42,476 nt of DNA, from positions 1 through 42,476 of the forward strand of contig JAFQWY010000102.1 of the NCBI GenBank assembly GCA_017407225.1. The letters run 5' to 3'. The notes beneath the pieces were generated by a model. The model searched no databases, was not told where the DNA came from, and was given only the letters and a program-made list of their open reading frames with translations. Made by a program: the position numbers and the translations under genes. Positions 8,237-15,450 of this stretch are shown piece after piece (position 1 is the stretch's first letter; each line of letters begins with the position of its first letter). The stretch comes from Clostridia bacterium. Its GTDB lineage: Bacteria > Bacillota > Clostridia > Oscillospirales > CAG-272.

Positions 8237-9325
8237 TTATTTCAGATTCACAATCGTCACTGCCGCGCCACGTCTCGCCCAGCTTCCGCAGCCGACTGTG
8301 CAGATAATGTACAGCTTTCCGTCATGCTCCACCGCCGCCGGATAGTGCCAGTTGACGGCGTTATCCCATCCCGGCTCTGCGGAATCGTGGAGAATCCGGC
8401 ACTTTGTGAACCGCATTGTCCCCGGCTCCGTCAGATACAGGGCAAGCCGCCGTCTGTCGGAGTGTGTGATATTCCCGATCCACCAGTGCCGCCCGTTGGT
8501 TAGAGTTCCGCAGCAGATCTTGGAGCTGACCGCCGGAATATCGTACGCCATAGGGGATGACCATGTCTCGCCCCAGTCATCGGAGCGGTACACGATGGGC
8601 ACCCGTCTCCTGTCGTTGCGGCTGAACATCCAGATGGAATCCCCGTCAATGATGGGGCTGATTTCCGGATGAACGAAGGCGGATCCGTCGGGGAGATCCC
8701 CGTTTTCCGCAATCTTCACCAGCCGCCACTCTGTGTCAATCCTGCCGTCATCGGAGATCAGCACGGCGGGAGTGTTTGGGAAGCTGTCAAGTTCGCACAC
8801 CCGTCCCGCGATCATGAGCTTCCCGTCCGGCAGAGGGATCACGTTTGTGTTCAGCTTGAAGGGCACGGGTCTTGACCACAGCAGCTCGAACCGGTCGGTT
8901 TCTTCATTTAATATATAGCAGTCGAGCGCGTGGATCAGATCCGGCCCCACCATCTGATTGATGAGCATATAGAGATGCCCGTCCGCCTTGCCATAGACCG
9001 GGGGGCAGAACATGATCTTCCCGGTGGGATCGTCGCAGATCACTTCTTCGTGCTCCCATGTCAGTCCTCCGTCATAGGATCGCTTTCCCCGGATGGGGCA
9101 TCGTCCGTGCAGCTCGGTCGTGTGGTTGTTGTACCAGGATGCAAACAGCACGCCGTTGTATTCCGTAATCGCGCATTCGTGCAGAAAGCCGTACACCTCA
9201 TCGGGAAGGGATACCGGAACCGTGACGCAGTCCGCAAATTTCTCCTCCGCGGTATCCAGAAACTTCACCGTCTCCAGTATGGATTCCAGATTTCTGTCCG
9301 CGTCGTCATAGTAATAAAATCCCAT
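8237..9325 (-). CDS. BNR/Asp-box sialidase-superfamily protein
   Basis: 362 residues with the six-bladed sialidase fold suggested by two clear Asp boxes, SYDGGLTW (83-90) and SDDWGETW (248-255), and a degenerate one near 191-200. Many exo-sialidase-like proteins of gut Clostridia look like this; some are glycoside hydrolases of other specificity, so sialic acid as substrate is not established. No signal peptide is visible, which argues for action on imported oligosaccharides. RBS GGAGG precedes ATG 9325, which lies 12 nt after the MBL-hydrolase stop; the beta-helix/esterase gene follows 10 nt downstream, giving a tight three-gene operon. Confidence 0.75.
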   Translation of the reverse strand: MGFYYYDDADRNLESILETVKFLDTAEEKFADCVTVPVSLPDEVYGFLHECAITEYNGVLFASWYNNHTTELHGRCPIRGKRSYDGGLTWEHEEVICDDPTGKIMFCPPVYGKADGHLYMLINQMVGPDLIHALDCYILNEETDRFELLWSRPVPFKLNTNVIPLPDGKLMIAGRVCELDSFPNTPAVLISDDGRIDTEWRLVKIAENGDLPDGSAFVHPEISPIIDGDSIWMFSRNDRRRVPIVYRSDDWGETWSSPMAYDIPAVSSKICCGTLTNGRHWWIGNITHSDRRRLALYLTEPGTMRFTKCRILHDSAEPGWDNAVNWHYPAAVEHDGKLYIICTVGCGSWARRGAAVTIVNLK

Positions 9326-9337
9326 GGCAGTCCTCCG

Positions 9338-10180
9338 TCAAAGTGCAATCTCAACGGTGCCGTCGAAGGCTTTGTGAACCGTATCCGCGTTGTCCTCCGC
9401 CCATCGGTTCACGGCGGGAGCATCCCCGTACATATCCGAACGCATGGTTCTGTCGCCGGCAACGGAAATGGGGATCAGCACCGTCTTCGCATCGGTTTTC
9501 TTGTAGAAATCCATATTGCCCGTGTCGCACAGTCCGTGATGGGGCAGCTGAAGAATATCGGATTTGAGGGCATTTCCATACCGCCATACCGCGATCTGCA
9601 TGGTGCGGTGGTAGGCATCCCCGGTGAACATGATTTTCTTGCCCCCGCCCTGCACGGTGAAGATCAGGGACAGCTGATTGGGATTGTCCAGAATCGTCAC
9701 ATCGGTGGGAGTATAGAGATAGTGCACCGTCATGCCGTCCACGGTCTGCTTTTCATCCACTGCGGGCAGATGATGGGGCGCCCCGGTTGCTTCGTGAATT
9801 TCGGTAAAATGGGGGTACACATACCCGATGCCGTTTCCCTTCCGGTCGCGGAATTCCTCCGGAAAATGGTACACCAGCTCCTTCACTTCGATCCGCGCCG
9901 CCATCTCCGGGCTGCGGCAGATTCCCAGCAGTGCACCGTAGTGATCCGAGTGGGGATGGGTGATGATCCACTTCTCGATCACGGCGCGTCCGCCGGCGTA
10001 TTTTTCAAGAAGCGCGAGAAACTCCTCCGCATCCCCGGCGTTTCCTCCGTCCACGGCGATGATCTTTCCGTTTTCCGTTACGATCAGGTATCCCATTCCA
10101 GCAGCCGCCCAGCCGACCTTGCTGTCGAACGCGCCGCTGTACAGGGATTCCTTCGTCATATACTGTATCAGTTTTTCCAT
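9338..10180 (-). CDS. MBL-fold metallo-hydrolase (ComEC-C/Rec2-like subgroup)
   Basis: 280 residues with the metallo-beta-lactamase zinc motif HPHSDH (H75, H77, D79, H80), a later FTGDA aspartate (D188) and LPHHG (H214-H215), in the order seen in the MBL hydrolases related to the ComEC C-terminal domain. No membrane segment or signal peptide is present, so this is a stand-alone cytosolic enzyme; the substrate is unknown. ATG 10180 has an RBS CGGAGG. It is the first gene of the leftward operon with the sialidase-like and beta-helix/esterase genes, under the promoter at 10214-10242. Confidence 0.85.
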   Translation of the reverse strand: MEKLIQYMTKESLYSGAFDSKVGWAAAGMGYLIVTENGKIIAVDGGNAGDAEEFLALLEKYAGGRAVIEKWIITHPHSDHYGALLGICRSPEMAARIEVKELVYHFPEEFRDRKGNGIGYVYPHFTEIHEATGAPHHLPAVDEKQTVDGMTVHYLYTPTDVTILDNPNQLSLIFTVQGGGKKIMFTGDAYHRTMQIAVWRYGNALKSDILQLPHHGLCDTGNMDFYKKTDAKTVLIPISVAGDRTMRSDMYGDAPAVNRWAEDNADTVHKAFDGTVEIAL

Positions 10181-10213
10181 ACCCAGCCTCCGAAAACAGG
10201 TGTTTTTGTTGAT

Positions 10214-10242
10214 ATTTTACACGATAAACCGGGACTTGTCAA
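10214..10242 (-). promoter_or_regulatory. Sigma-A promoter of the MBL-sialidase-esterase operon
   Basis: On the - strand: TTGACA (10242-10237), 17-nt spacer, TAAAAT (10219-10214), 34 nt upstream of ATG 10180. It is divergent from the ECF sigma operon, whose control region begins ~50 bp away. Confidence 0.85.
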
Positions 10243-10290
10243 GGGATTTATCCGGCATTATCCATAAACCGCAGCCATGCCCGGCACCGT

Positions 10291-10349
10291 CAAAAATTTT
10301 TTTGAAATTTTTCCGAAAATCCTGTCACAAAATCCGCCGCCGATTGTTT
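10291..10349 (+). promoter_or_regulatory. Candidate ECF-sigma promoter, copy 1 (autoregulatory)
   Basis: A 59-bp element: A/T-rich tract, then AATCCTGTCACAAAA, a variable 7-nt spacer, then CCGATTGTTT. It aligns without gaps to 40448-40506, 50 of 59 positions identical by hand count, with 5 of the 9 differences inside the 7-nt spacer. TGTCAC, 16 nt, TGTTT resembles the ECF pattern TGAAAC-N16/17-CGTC, with the A/T tract as an UP-like element. Its position ~100 bp before the sigma gene suggests self-activation; this is inference. Confidence 0.6.
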
Positions 10350-10395
10350 CTGTATATGTAAGTGCACAGTCTGCCATTTTTTCTCCATTTTACAC

Positions 10396-10424
10396 TTGCC
10401 ATATCTGCATTTGTGTGATACAAT
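10396..10424 (+). promoter_or_regulatory. Sigma-A promoter of the ECF sigma operon
   Basis: TTGCCA (10396-10401), 17-nt spacer containing ATATCTGC, extended -10 TGA-TACAAT (10419-10424). It lies 26 nt upstream of ATG 10451 and downstream of the ECF-like element, so the operon has tandem promoters. Confidence 0.8.
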
Positions 10425-10432
10425 GCAGACAT
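10401..10432 (+). promoter_or_regulatory. Inverted repeat over the -10 box (candidate operator)
   Basis: ATATCTGCATT (10401-10411) and AATGCAGACAT (10422-10432) pair at 10 of 11 positions around a 10-nt centre that overlaps the -10 box. That is a typical place for a repressor site. No repressor gene is evident nearby. Confidence 0.45.
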
Positions 10433-10450
10433 ACAAGGGAGGTCACATAT

Positions 10451-11017
10451 ATGCTTGATTTTTATCTGCTCATGCTGGATACAGCACAGCAAAACATATT
10501 CATACAGCTCTGGGAAAAACACAGCGAACGCCTTCTGTACCGCGCCTACGGATATCTCGGGCACCGGGAAGCCGCCGAGGAAGCCGTGGGGGATACCTTT
10601 CTGTCGCTGATGAAGCATTTTTCCCGTTACGAAGACTGCAGTGAGGACGAGCTGCTGGCACTGCTTCTCACCATCCTGGACAACACCATGCGCAATCAGA
10701 CCAAGCGGTCTTCACGGATCCGGTTCATCTCTCTGCAGAGGAACGACGAGCCGGATCTGGATCTGACGGACAGCAAAACGGATCCCGCCGAGATTGCCCT
10801 GAGCCGCATAACGGTTCAGCGGATCATGGAGCTTCTGACCCAGCTGCCGCCCATCTACCGGGAGGTGCTGGACCTGAGGCTTCTCCGGGACTGGAGCTAT
10901 GATACCATCGCGGAACTTCTGGGCATCACCCCGGAAACCGCCAGAAAACGATTCGAGAGAGGCAGACGGATGATTCTCGACGCCCTCGCCGAAGAAAGGA
11001 GTACTAACGATGACTAA
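10451..11017 (+). CDS. ECF-type RNA polymerase sigma factor
   Basis: 188 residues, the normal length for an ECF sigma factor. Region 2 spans ~18-57 (WEKHSERLLYRAYGYLGHRE, then EAVGDTFLSLMKHF). Region 4 spans ~128-176 (LPPIYREVLDLRLLRDWSYD, then a helix-turn-helix IAELLGITPETARKRFERGR). A frame start further upstream exists, but the ATG at 10451 is chosen because an AGGGAGGT RBS lies 7 nt before it and the promoter at 10396-10424 would lie inside the longer version. The stop overlaps the next start by 8 nt, so sigma factor and membrane protein are coupled, as in sigma/anti-sigma pairs. It probably controls the array through the elements at 10291 and 40448 (inference). Confidence 0.92.
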   Translation: MLDFYLLMLDTAQQNIFIQLWEKHSERLLYRAYGYLGHREAAEEAVGDTFLSLMKHFSRYEDCSEDELLALLLTILDNTMRNQTKRSSRIRFISLQRNDEPDLDLTDSKTDPAEIALSRITVQRIMELLTQLPPIYREVLDLRLLRDWSYDTIAELLGITPETARKRFERGRRMILDALAEERSTNDD

Positions 11018-13283
11018 CGATTTTGACACCCTTCTGAAAGAAGCCGTCATCCTGCAGAAACAGAAGGAAACGGACGACTTCAAAAACACCCCTCCCATGG
11101 TCTTCCGGGAAAAATTCAGCCGGAAAATGGAAAAAATTCTGCAGAATCCCCACCGCAGAATCACGGTCAGACAGATTGTGGCGATCACCATAGCCGCCAT
11201 CACAGTGCTGACCTTCCTCGGCATGGCGGCGCTTCCCGAGCTGCGCAATCCCTTCCGGTGGCCTCTGCTGACCATTGACGGGAATCATGCCGGCTACGGT
11301 TCTGCCGCTGAGCTGGAGCACGGGCTTCTCCATCTGATCACGGGCAGCGGAAAGGACGGATGGTCCATCGAAACCTACGATGCCGAAACCGGCGAGACCT
11401 CATCCCTCCCCATCCCTGCCCTGGACGGTGCCGATATCCAGTGGCGCGATCTGTCCGTATACGACGGAACCTACCGTCTGCTGGGATATTCCGACTCCTT
11501 CCGGTACTACACGGTTTCAAAGTCCGGGGAAGTTCTCCGGGAGTATCCCGCTCCCCTCCTTGACGATTACCTGGACGATCCCGCCATCCGGGACTGCCGT
11601 CTGTATCTGATGGGGGACGTGATCGTCATCGCCTGCACTAAACGGAACACCCCTCTCCCCAACGACTCCCGCGAGCTTCATCTGTATGATCCCGCCGCAG
11701 AGACCCACCGGTATCTGGGGACCAATACCATTTCCTGCTCCACATCCGGGGAAAGCCTGTATTTCATCAAAGAAAACAACGATGACGTCTTCGCCTCTAA
11801 CGGTTACCATCCCTACACCCTGTACCGCATGACCGATCCGAACAAAGAGGCGGAAACTGTCGCCCATCCCGATACACCAATCCCCACATATACTTACGGG
11901 GACTCCTTCGCCTATGATGAGGAACACAACCGCCTGTACAGCACCCGGGGCAAACAGCTCATCGCCACGGATATTGAAACCGGACAGTACAGCATTGCCA
12001 TGGAATCGGATACCTACTTCACCATCGATCAGGTTCAGGACGGTATTCTCCTGTACCGTTCGGAAGGCGCCTACCGTCTGTACAAACTGCCCGCCGAATA
12101 TTTCGAGATGACCGACCGGGATCAGCTGACCGCCCTCCGCATCGCACAGCCTTCCCCCACACCGGAGTTTTCGGAAAAAAACGAGGCCTATTCCGCCGTA
12201 TTCCGCACCATGTGGGAAGAAAACTACAATATGTTCGGCACCTATGTGTACACCGCGGACTATGAAAACACCATTCTCACCAAGCTGCAGAACGGCGATG
12301 ACGATTTCGACATTTTCTATCTGGACAGCGGTATGCCCCAGCTGTTCCGCGGGGAATACCTGACGGATCTGACGGATTACAGCGTCATCACCTCATCCTA
12401 CAATGCCATGCTTCCGGGCGTAAAATCCCTCTGCACCGTGGACGGCGTCACCGGGCTGGTTCCCGTGTCCATGTACACCCTCATGATGCGCCGGGACAAC
12501 AGCCTCTACAGCGAGGTTCTGGAAATCCCCGACACGCTGGATGAGCTGTCCTCCATTGTGCAGACCTCCATTCCGCCCCTGCAGTACTCCCTCAGATTCA
12601 TGTCCGGATCCGCGCTCCACACCCTTCTGCTCCCCTGGTTCGAGCAGGTTTCCGACAACTATATCAGCGGAAAACTCAGCCGCAAGGAAGCGGAAGAGGC
12701 CATGGCCGATCTGTTTGAGCTGGCCGGAGTACTGTCGGATGCGAAGAATGTCTGGATCGGCTCCGGTTCCTTCCTGAAAAAAGCGTACCTGATGTGCGTC
12801 CAGAACGAAGGAATTCTCTCCACGGTTCCGGCACAGGGGGATATCACCGTCGCCCCCATGACAAAGGTGACGGATGACTGCGCTTACTCCTTCAACGGAG
12901 GCTACTACGCCGTCAACCCCAATTCCCCCCACAAAAAAGAAGCGGCCGCATTTCTCGCCTACTACACCATGCACTTCCGGAATCCGTCAAACGGCAATCT
13001 CTCCCTCGCCCAGCTGTATGAGGGATTCGATCCCGCCGATGTCCCGGAAGAAAAATTCTATTCCTATTCTTTTTACGGGATCACTCAGCCGTCCACGGAA
13101 GGAAGCGAAGCCGCCTACGAAGTGTTCAAAAAGCAGCTGAAGAACAGCATCCGCACATGGGAAATCTCCGGATATTCCCAGTATCTGTCCTCTGCGGTTC
13201 AGGGCGTTCTCGGCGGTACCCTCACAGCAGAAACCGCTGCGGAAGAAACCCTTGACTTCATCGACGGACGGGTCACCCAGTAA
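11010..13283 (+). CDS. Membrane-anchored propeller/SBP-like protein, candidate anti-sigma factor (array gene 1)
   Basis: 757 residues. Residues 1-~52 are charged and cytoplasmic (DFDTLLKEAV..., then FREKFSRKMEKIL near 32-44). This resembles the short N-terminal segment of many Clostridial proteins encoded right after ECF sigma genes; the zinc-type HxxxCxxC anti-sigma motif is absent. One membrane helix spans ~54-75. Outside, ~90-370 shows repeated blade-like stretches (DIQWRDLSVYDGTYRLLGYS), and ~385-750 resembles a family-1 solute-binding protein: NGDDDFDIF from N428, LPGVKSLCTVDG, and YYAVNPNSPHKKEAAAFL. It is the only array member with a membrane helix instead of a lipobox, and it lacks the usual conserved C-terminal end. 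The overlap with the sigma gene and the topology suggest it senses an outside ligand and holds or releases the sigma factor. RBS AAAGGAG. Confidence 0.8.
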   Translation: MTNDFDTLLKEAVILQKQKETDDFKNTPPMVFREKFSRKMEKILQNPHRRITVRQIVAITIAAITVLTFLGMAALPELRNPFRWPLLTIDGNHAGYGSAAELEHGLLHLITGSGKDGWSIETYDAETGETSSLPIPALDGADIQWRDLSVYDGTYRLLGYSDSFRYYTVSKSGEVLREYPAPLLDDYLDDPAIRDCRLYLMGDVIVIACTKRNTPLPNDSRELHLYDPAAETHRYLGTNTISCSTSGESLYFIKENNDDVFASNGYHPYTLYRMTDPNKEAETVAHPDTPIPTYTYGDSFAYDEEHNRLYSTRGKQLIATDIETGQYSIAMESDTYFTIDQVQDGILLYRSEGAYRLYKLPAEYFEMTDRDQLTALRIAQPSPTPEFSEKNEAYSAVFRTMWEENYNMFGTYVYTADYENTILTKLQNGDDDFDIFYLDSGMPQLFRGEYLTDLTDYSVITSSYNAMLPGVKSLCTVDGVTGLVPVSMYTLMMRRDNSLYSEVLEIPDTLDELSSIVQTSIPPLQYSLRFMSGSALHTLLLPWFEQVSDNYISGKLSRKEAEEAMADLFELAGVLSDAKNVWIGSGSFLKKAYLMCVQNEGILSTVPAQGDITVAPMTKVTDDCAYSFNGGYYAVNPNSPHKKEAAAFLAYYTMHFRNPSNGNLSLAQLYEGFDPADVPEEKFYSYSFYGITQPSTEGSEAAYEVFKKQLKNSIRTWEISGYSQYLSSAVQGVLGGTLTAETAAEETLDFIDGRVTQ

Positions 13284-13309
13284 CAAACCTCCCCCGAAAG
13301 GAGTCTGAC

Positions 13310-15436
13310 ATGAAAAAACTGACCGCCATACTGCTCTCCCTCCTGATGCTTGTATCCTGCACGCCTGCGGAGAACACTGCATCGGATGACACCGGACTTC
13401 ACGGAACCTCCGCTGCACAGGATGAACCTGCATCGGTTTATGAACCGAAAGGCACTCTCACCGTCACCCTGCCCTATCTCGCTTCACTTGGGGATTTTCC
13501 GGAAGGCGGCGGCATGACCGGAGCACATTTCTGCGATCCGCAGGTATATATCACGGAAGACTGCGTGTATGCTTTCCGGGTGGGTGACAACAGCAGCCGG
13601 ATTGATGTGTACACGGACGGCAATTACACCTCCCCGTCCTCCTCCGTAGATCTCGGGCACGTCATTTATCCTCTCGCCTTTGCCGTGAACGAAGACTGCA
13701 TCATTGTTCTCGAAAATTCCGCAGATAACAACAGTGCATGGCGCTTCTCCGCGGACGGAATCCTGATCGAGCAGGTGCCCACTGACACCCACCGGTGGCA
13801 TACCGAATTCCGCACCGCTGTCCTGGGCGAGGATTACTATTATCTTGAAGAAAAAGGCCTCACCGCCGAAATCACGGATTCTGTCGAAGGTCAGCAGGAA
13901 TACACCCTGCACCGCTGCAGTCCGTGGACGGGAGAAAGCTCCGTGATCGGAGAAAACGTCTGCGCCTACTGTGTCTCGGACGGAAATGTTTACTACGTCA
14001 CCGAAGGCATGAACGATGAGTTTGAGACCGAATACCGCCTGTACCGCTATATTCCGGAAACCGCGGAATCGGAGGAAGTTTCCGTACTGAATCTGCTCTC
14101 CCGCGATTATATCCGCCCTCTCATGCCAAACATCGCCTACGACAGCGTGAATCACGTATTGTATTACAGATACAGCGGCGCGGGATTTGCCTGCCATCCC
14201 GACACCGGAGAAAACGTGCAGATCAGCCGGGATGCGCCCGTTCTGCTGAATCTGTCCCACGGAAAGCTGGTACTGAAAAGCGGGGGTGACTCAGCCGAGC
14301 TGTACGAAACACCGGAGAATCCCGAAGATCTGTCCGCGCAGATGCCCACGCTTCTTGCAGCGGATTACAGCATCGGCGGAGAGCAGAATACCCTCTACTA
14401 CGACAAAATCCTGTCCGTCATGGAAGAGTCCGGAACCTACATCTCCGTGAAGCCTGCCTATACCTCCGATGACCGCGCCGAATACGCCCACACCATGGCG
14501 AAGAAGCTCATGGCCGGAGACGATGATTTCGATATTTTCAGGATTACCACGGAAATGTCCGCCCTCATGAAGGAGCAATACTACGAAAACCTCTCGGAAT
14601 ACGAGGTTCTTGCGCCGCATTTCAACCGTATGCTCCCCGGCATCCCGGAGCTGTGCACCATTGAAAGCACTCTCGCCCTTGTTCCGACAAAGCTCTCCTA
14701 CGATATGCTGTACATCCACGACCGCTTTGCCGAAGTCACCGCCGATCTGCCTCTCTCCATGGAATCCGTCTGCGAATTTGCGGATCGGATTTCTACACAG
14801 CTGAAGGACGGTGTGCCGTTTCTGGTTCTGCCCAATGCCTACGTATTCTTCCGTCCGTGGTTCGCCCAGTTCGCCTCCAACTACATCTACGGGGACATGG
14901 ACGATGACACCGCCGCAGCCGATCTTGCAGAGCTGTACCGCACCATTGCCGCCCTCATCGAACATCCCTCCGTTGCCGTCAGCACGGAGCCGGGGCAGGA
15001 TTCCTATATAGAGCTGAAGCGTTCCGTCAGCAGCCGGAGCAAGTCCGTCAAATCCGGTCGGCGGCTGGTTCCCTGCTTCCCCGTGAAGGAAGGCTACCGT
15101 CCCGTGGTCAGCGGCGAATTCTGGGCGATCAATCCCAATTCAAAGAATAAGGAGCTTGCCGCGGACTTTCTCACCGCCGTAATGGTACAGGAACAGAGAA
15201 ACAGCGAAACCCTCATGTACGATATCTGGGATGACAACTCCTCCTACGCGGCCGGAGCGGAAGAGCTGTTTGACGCCATGAAGACCGCCGCCGCAGTTTC
15301 CCTGCGAAGCTACGACATCCCGGATCTGATTCCCATTCTCGCCGAGCAGTTCGGCCGCATGGAAGCCGGCACACTCACCCCCGAGGATGCCGCCGCAGAG
15401 CTGTTCCGATACCTGAAAATGACCAGAAACGAATAA
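13310..15436 (+). CDS. Propeller/SBP-like lipoprotein (array gene 2)
   Basis: 708 residues, ATG with AAAGGAG RBS, 26 nt after gene 1. The signal peptide is MKKLTAILLSLLMLVSC with lipidation cysteine C17. The blade-like part (to ~345) has repeats such as DCVYAFRVGDNSSRIDVYTD and SDGNVYYVTEG. The solute-binding-like part has HTMAKKLMAGDDDFDIF (GDDDFD at 403-408), LPGIPELCTIESTLALVPT, and EFWAINPNSKNKELAADFL. A basic stretch (SSRSKSVKSGRR, residues ~572-583) between these motifs is unlike its relatives. The protein ends LKMTRNE, the array's conserved terminus. It is expected to be anchored on the outer face of the membrane. The ligand is unknown; no transporter partner is encoded near it. Confidence 0.85.
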   Translation: MKKLTAILLSLLMLVSCTPAENTASDDTGLHGTSAAQDEPASVYEPKGTLTVTLPYLASLGDFPEGGGMTGAHFCDPQVYITEDCVYAFRVGDNSSRIDVYTDGNYTSPSSSVDLGHVIYPLAFAVNEDCIIVLENSADNNSAWRFSADGILIEQVPTDTHRWHTEFRTAVLGEDYYYLEEKGLTAEITDSVEGQQEYTLHRCSPWTGESSVIGENVCAYCVSDGNVYYVTEGMNDEFETEYRLYRYIPETAESEEVSVLNLLSRDYIRPLMPNIAYDSVNHVLYYRYSGAGFACHPDTGENVQISRDAPVLLNLSHGKLVLKSGGDSAELYETPENPEDLSAQMPTLLAADYSIGGEQNTLYYDKILSVMEESGTYISVKPAYTSDDRAEYAHTMAKKLMAGDDDFDIFRITTEMSALMKEQYYENLSEYEVLAPHFNRMLPGIPELCTIESTLALVPTKLSYDMLYIHDRFAEVTADLPLSMESVCEFADRISTQLKDGVPFLVLPNAYVFFRPWFAQFASNYIYGDMDDDTAAADLAELYRTIAALIEHPSVAVSTEPGQDSYIELKRSVSSRSKSVKSGRRLVPCFPVKEGYRPVVSGEFWAINPNSKNKELAADFLTAVMVQEQRNSETLMYDIWDDNSSYAAGAEELFDAMKTAAAVSLRSYDIPDLIPILAEQFGRMEAGTLTPEDAAAELFRYLKMTRNE

Positions 15437-15450
15437 CAACGGAGGTGTCT

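Noticed and set aside
8237..9325. Calling this gene a true sialidase (nanH)
   Set aside because: Asp boxes show the fold only; the catalytic Arg triad and Tyr/Glu pair could not be assigned with confidence.
10277..10450. Longer N-terminus for the ECF sigma factor
   Set aside because: It would place the sigma-A promoter and the ECF-like element inside the coding region and has no RBS; ATG 10451 has a strong one.
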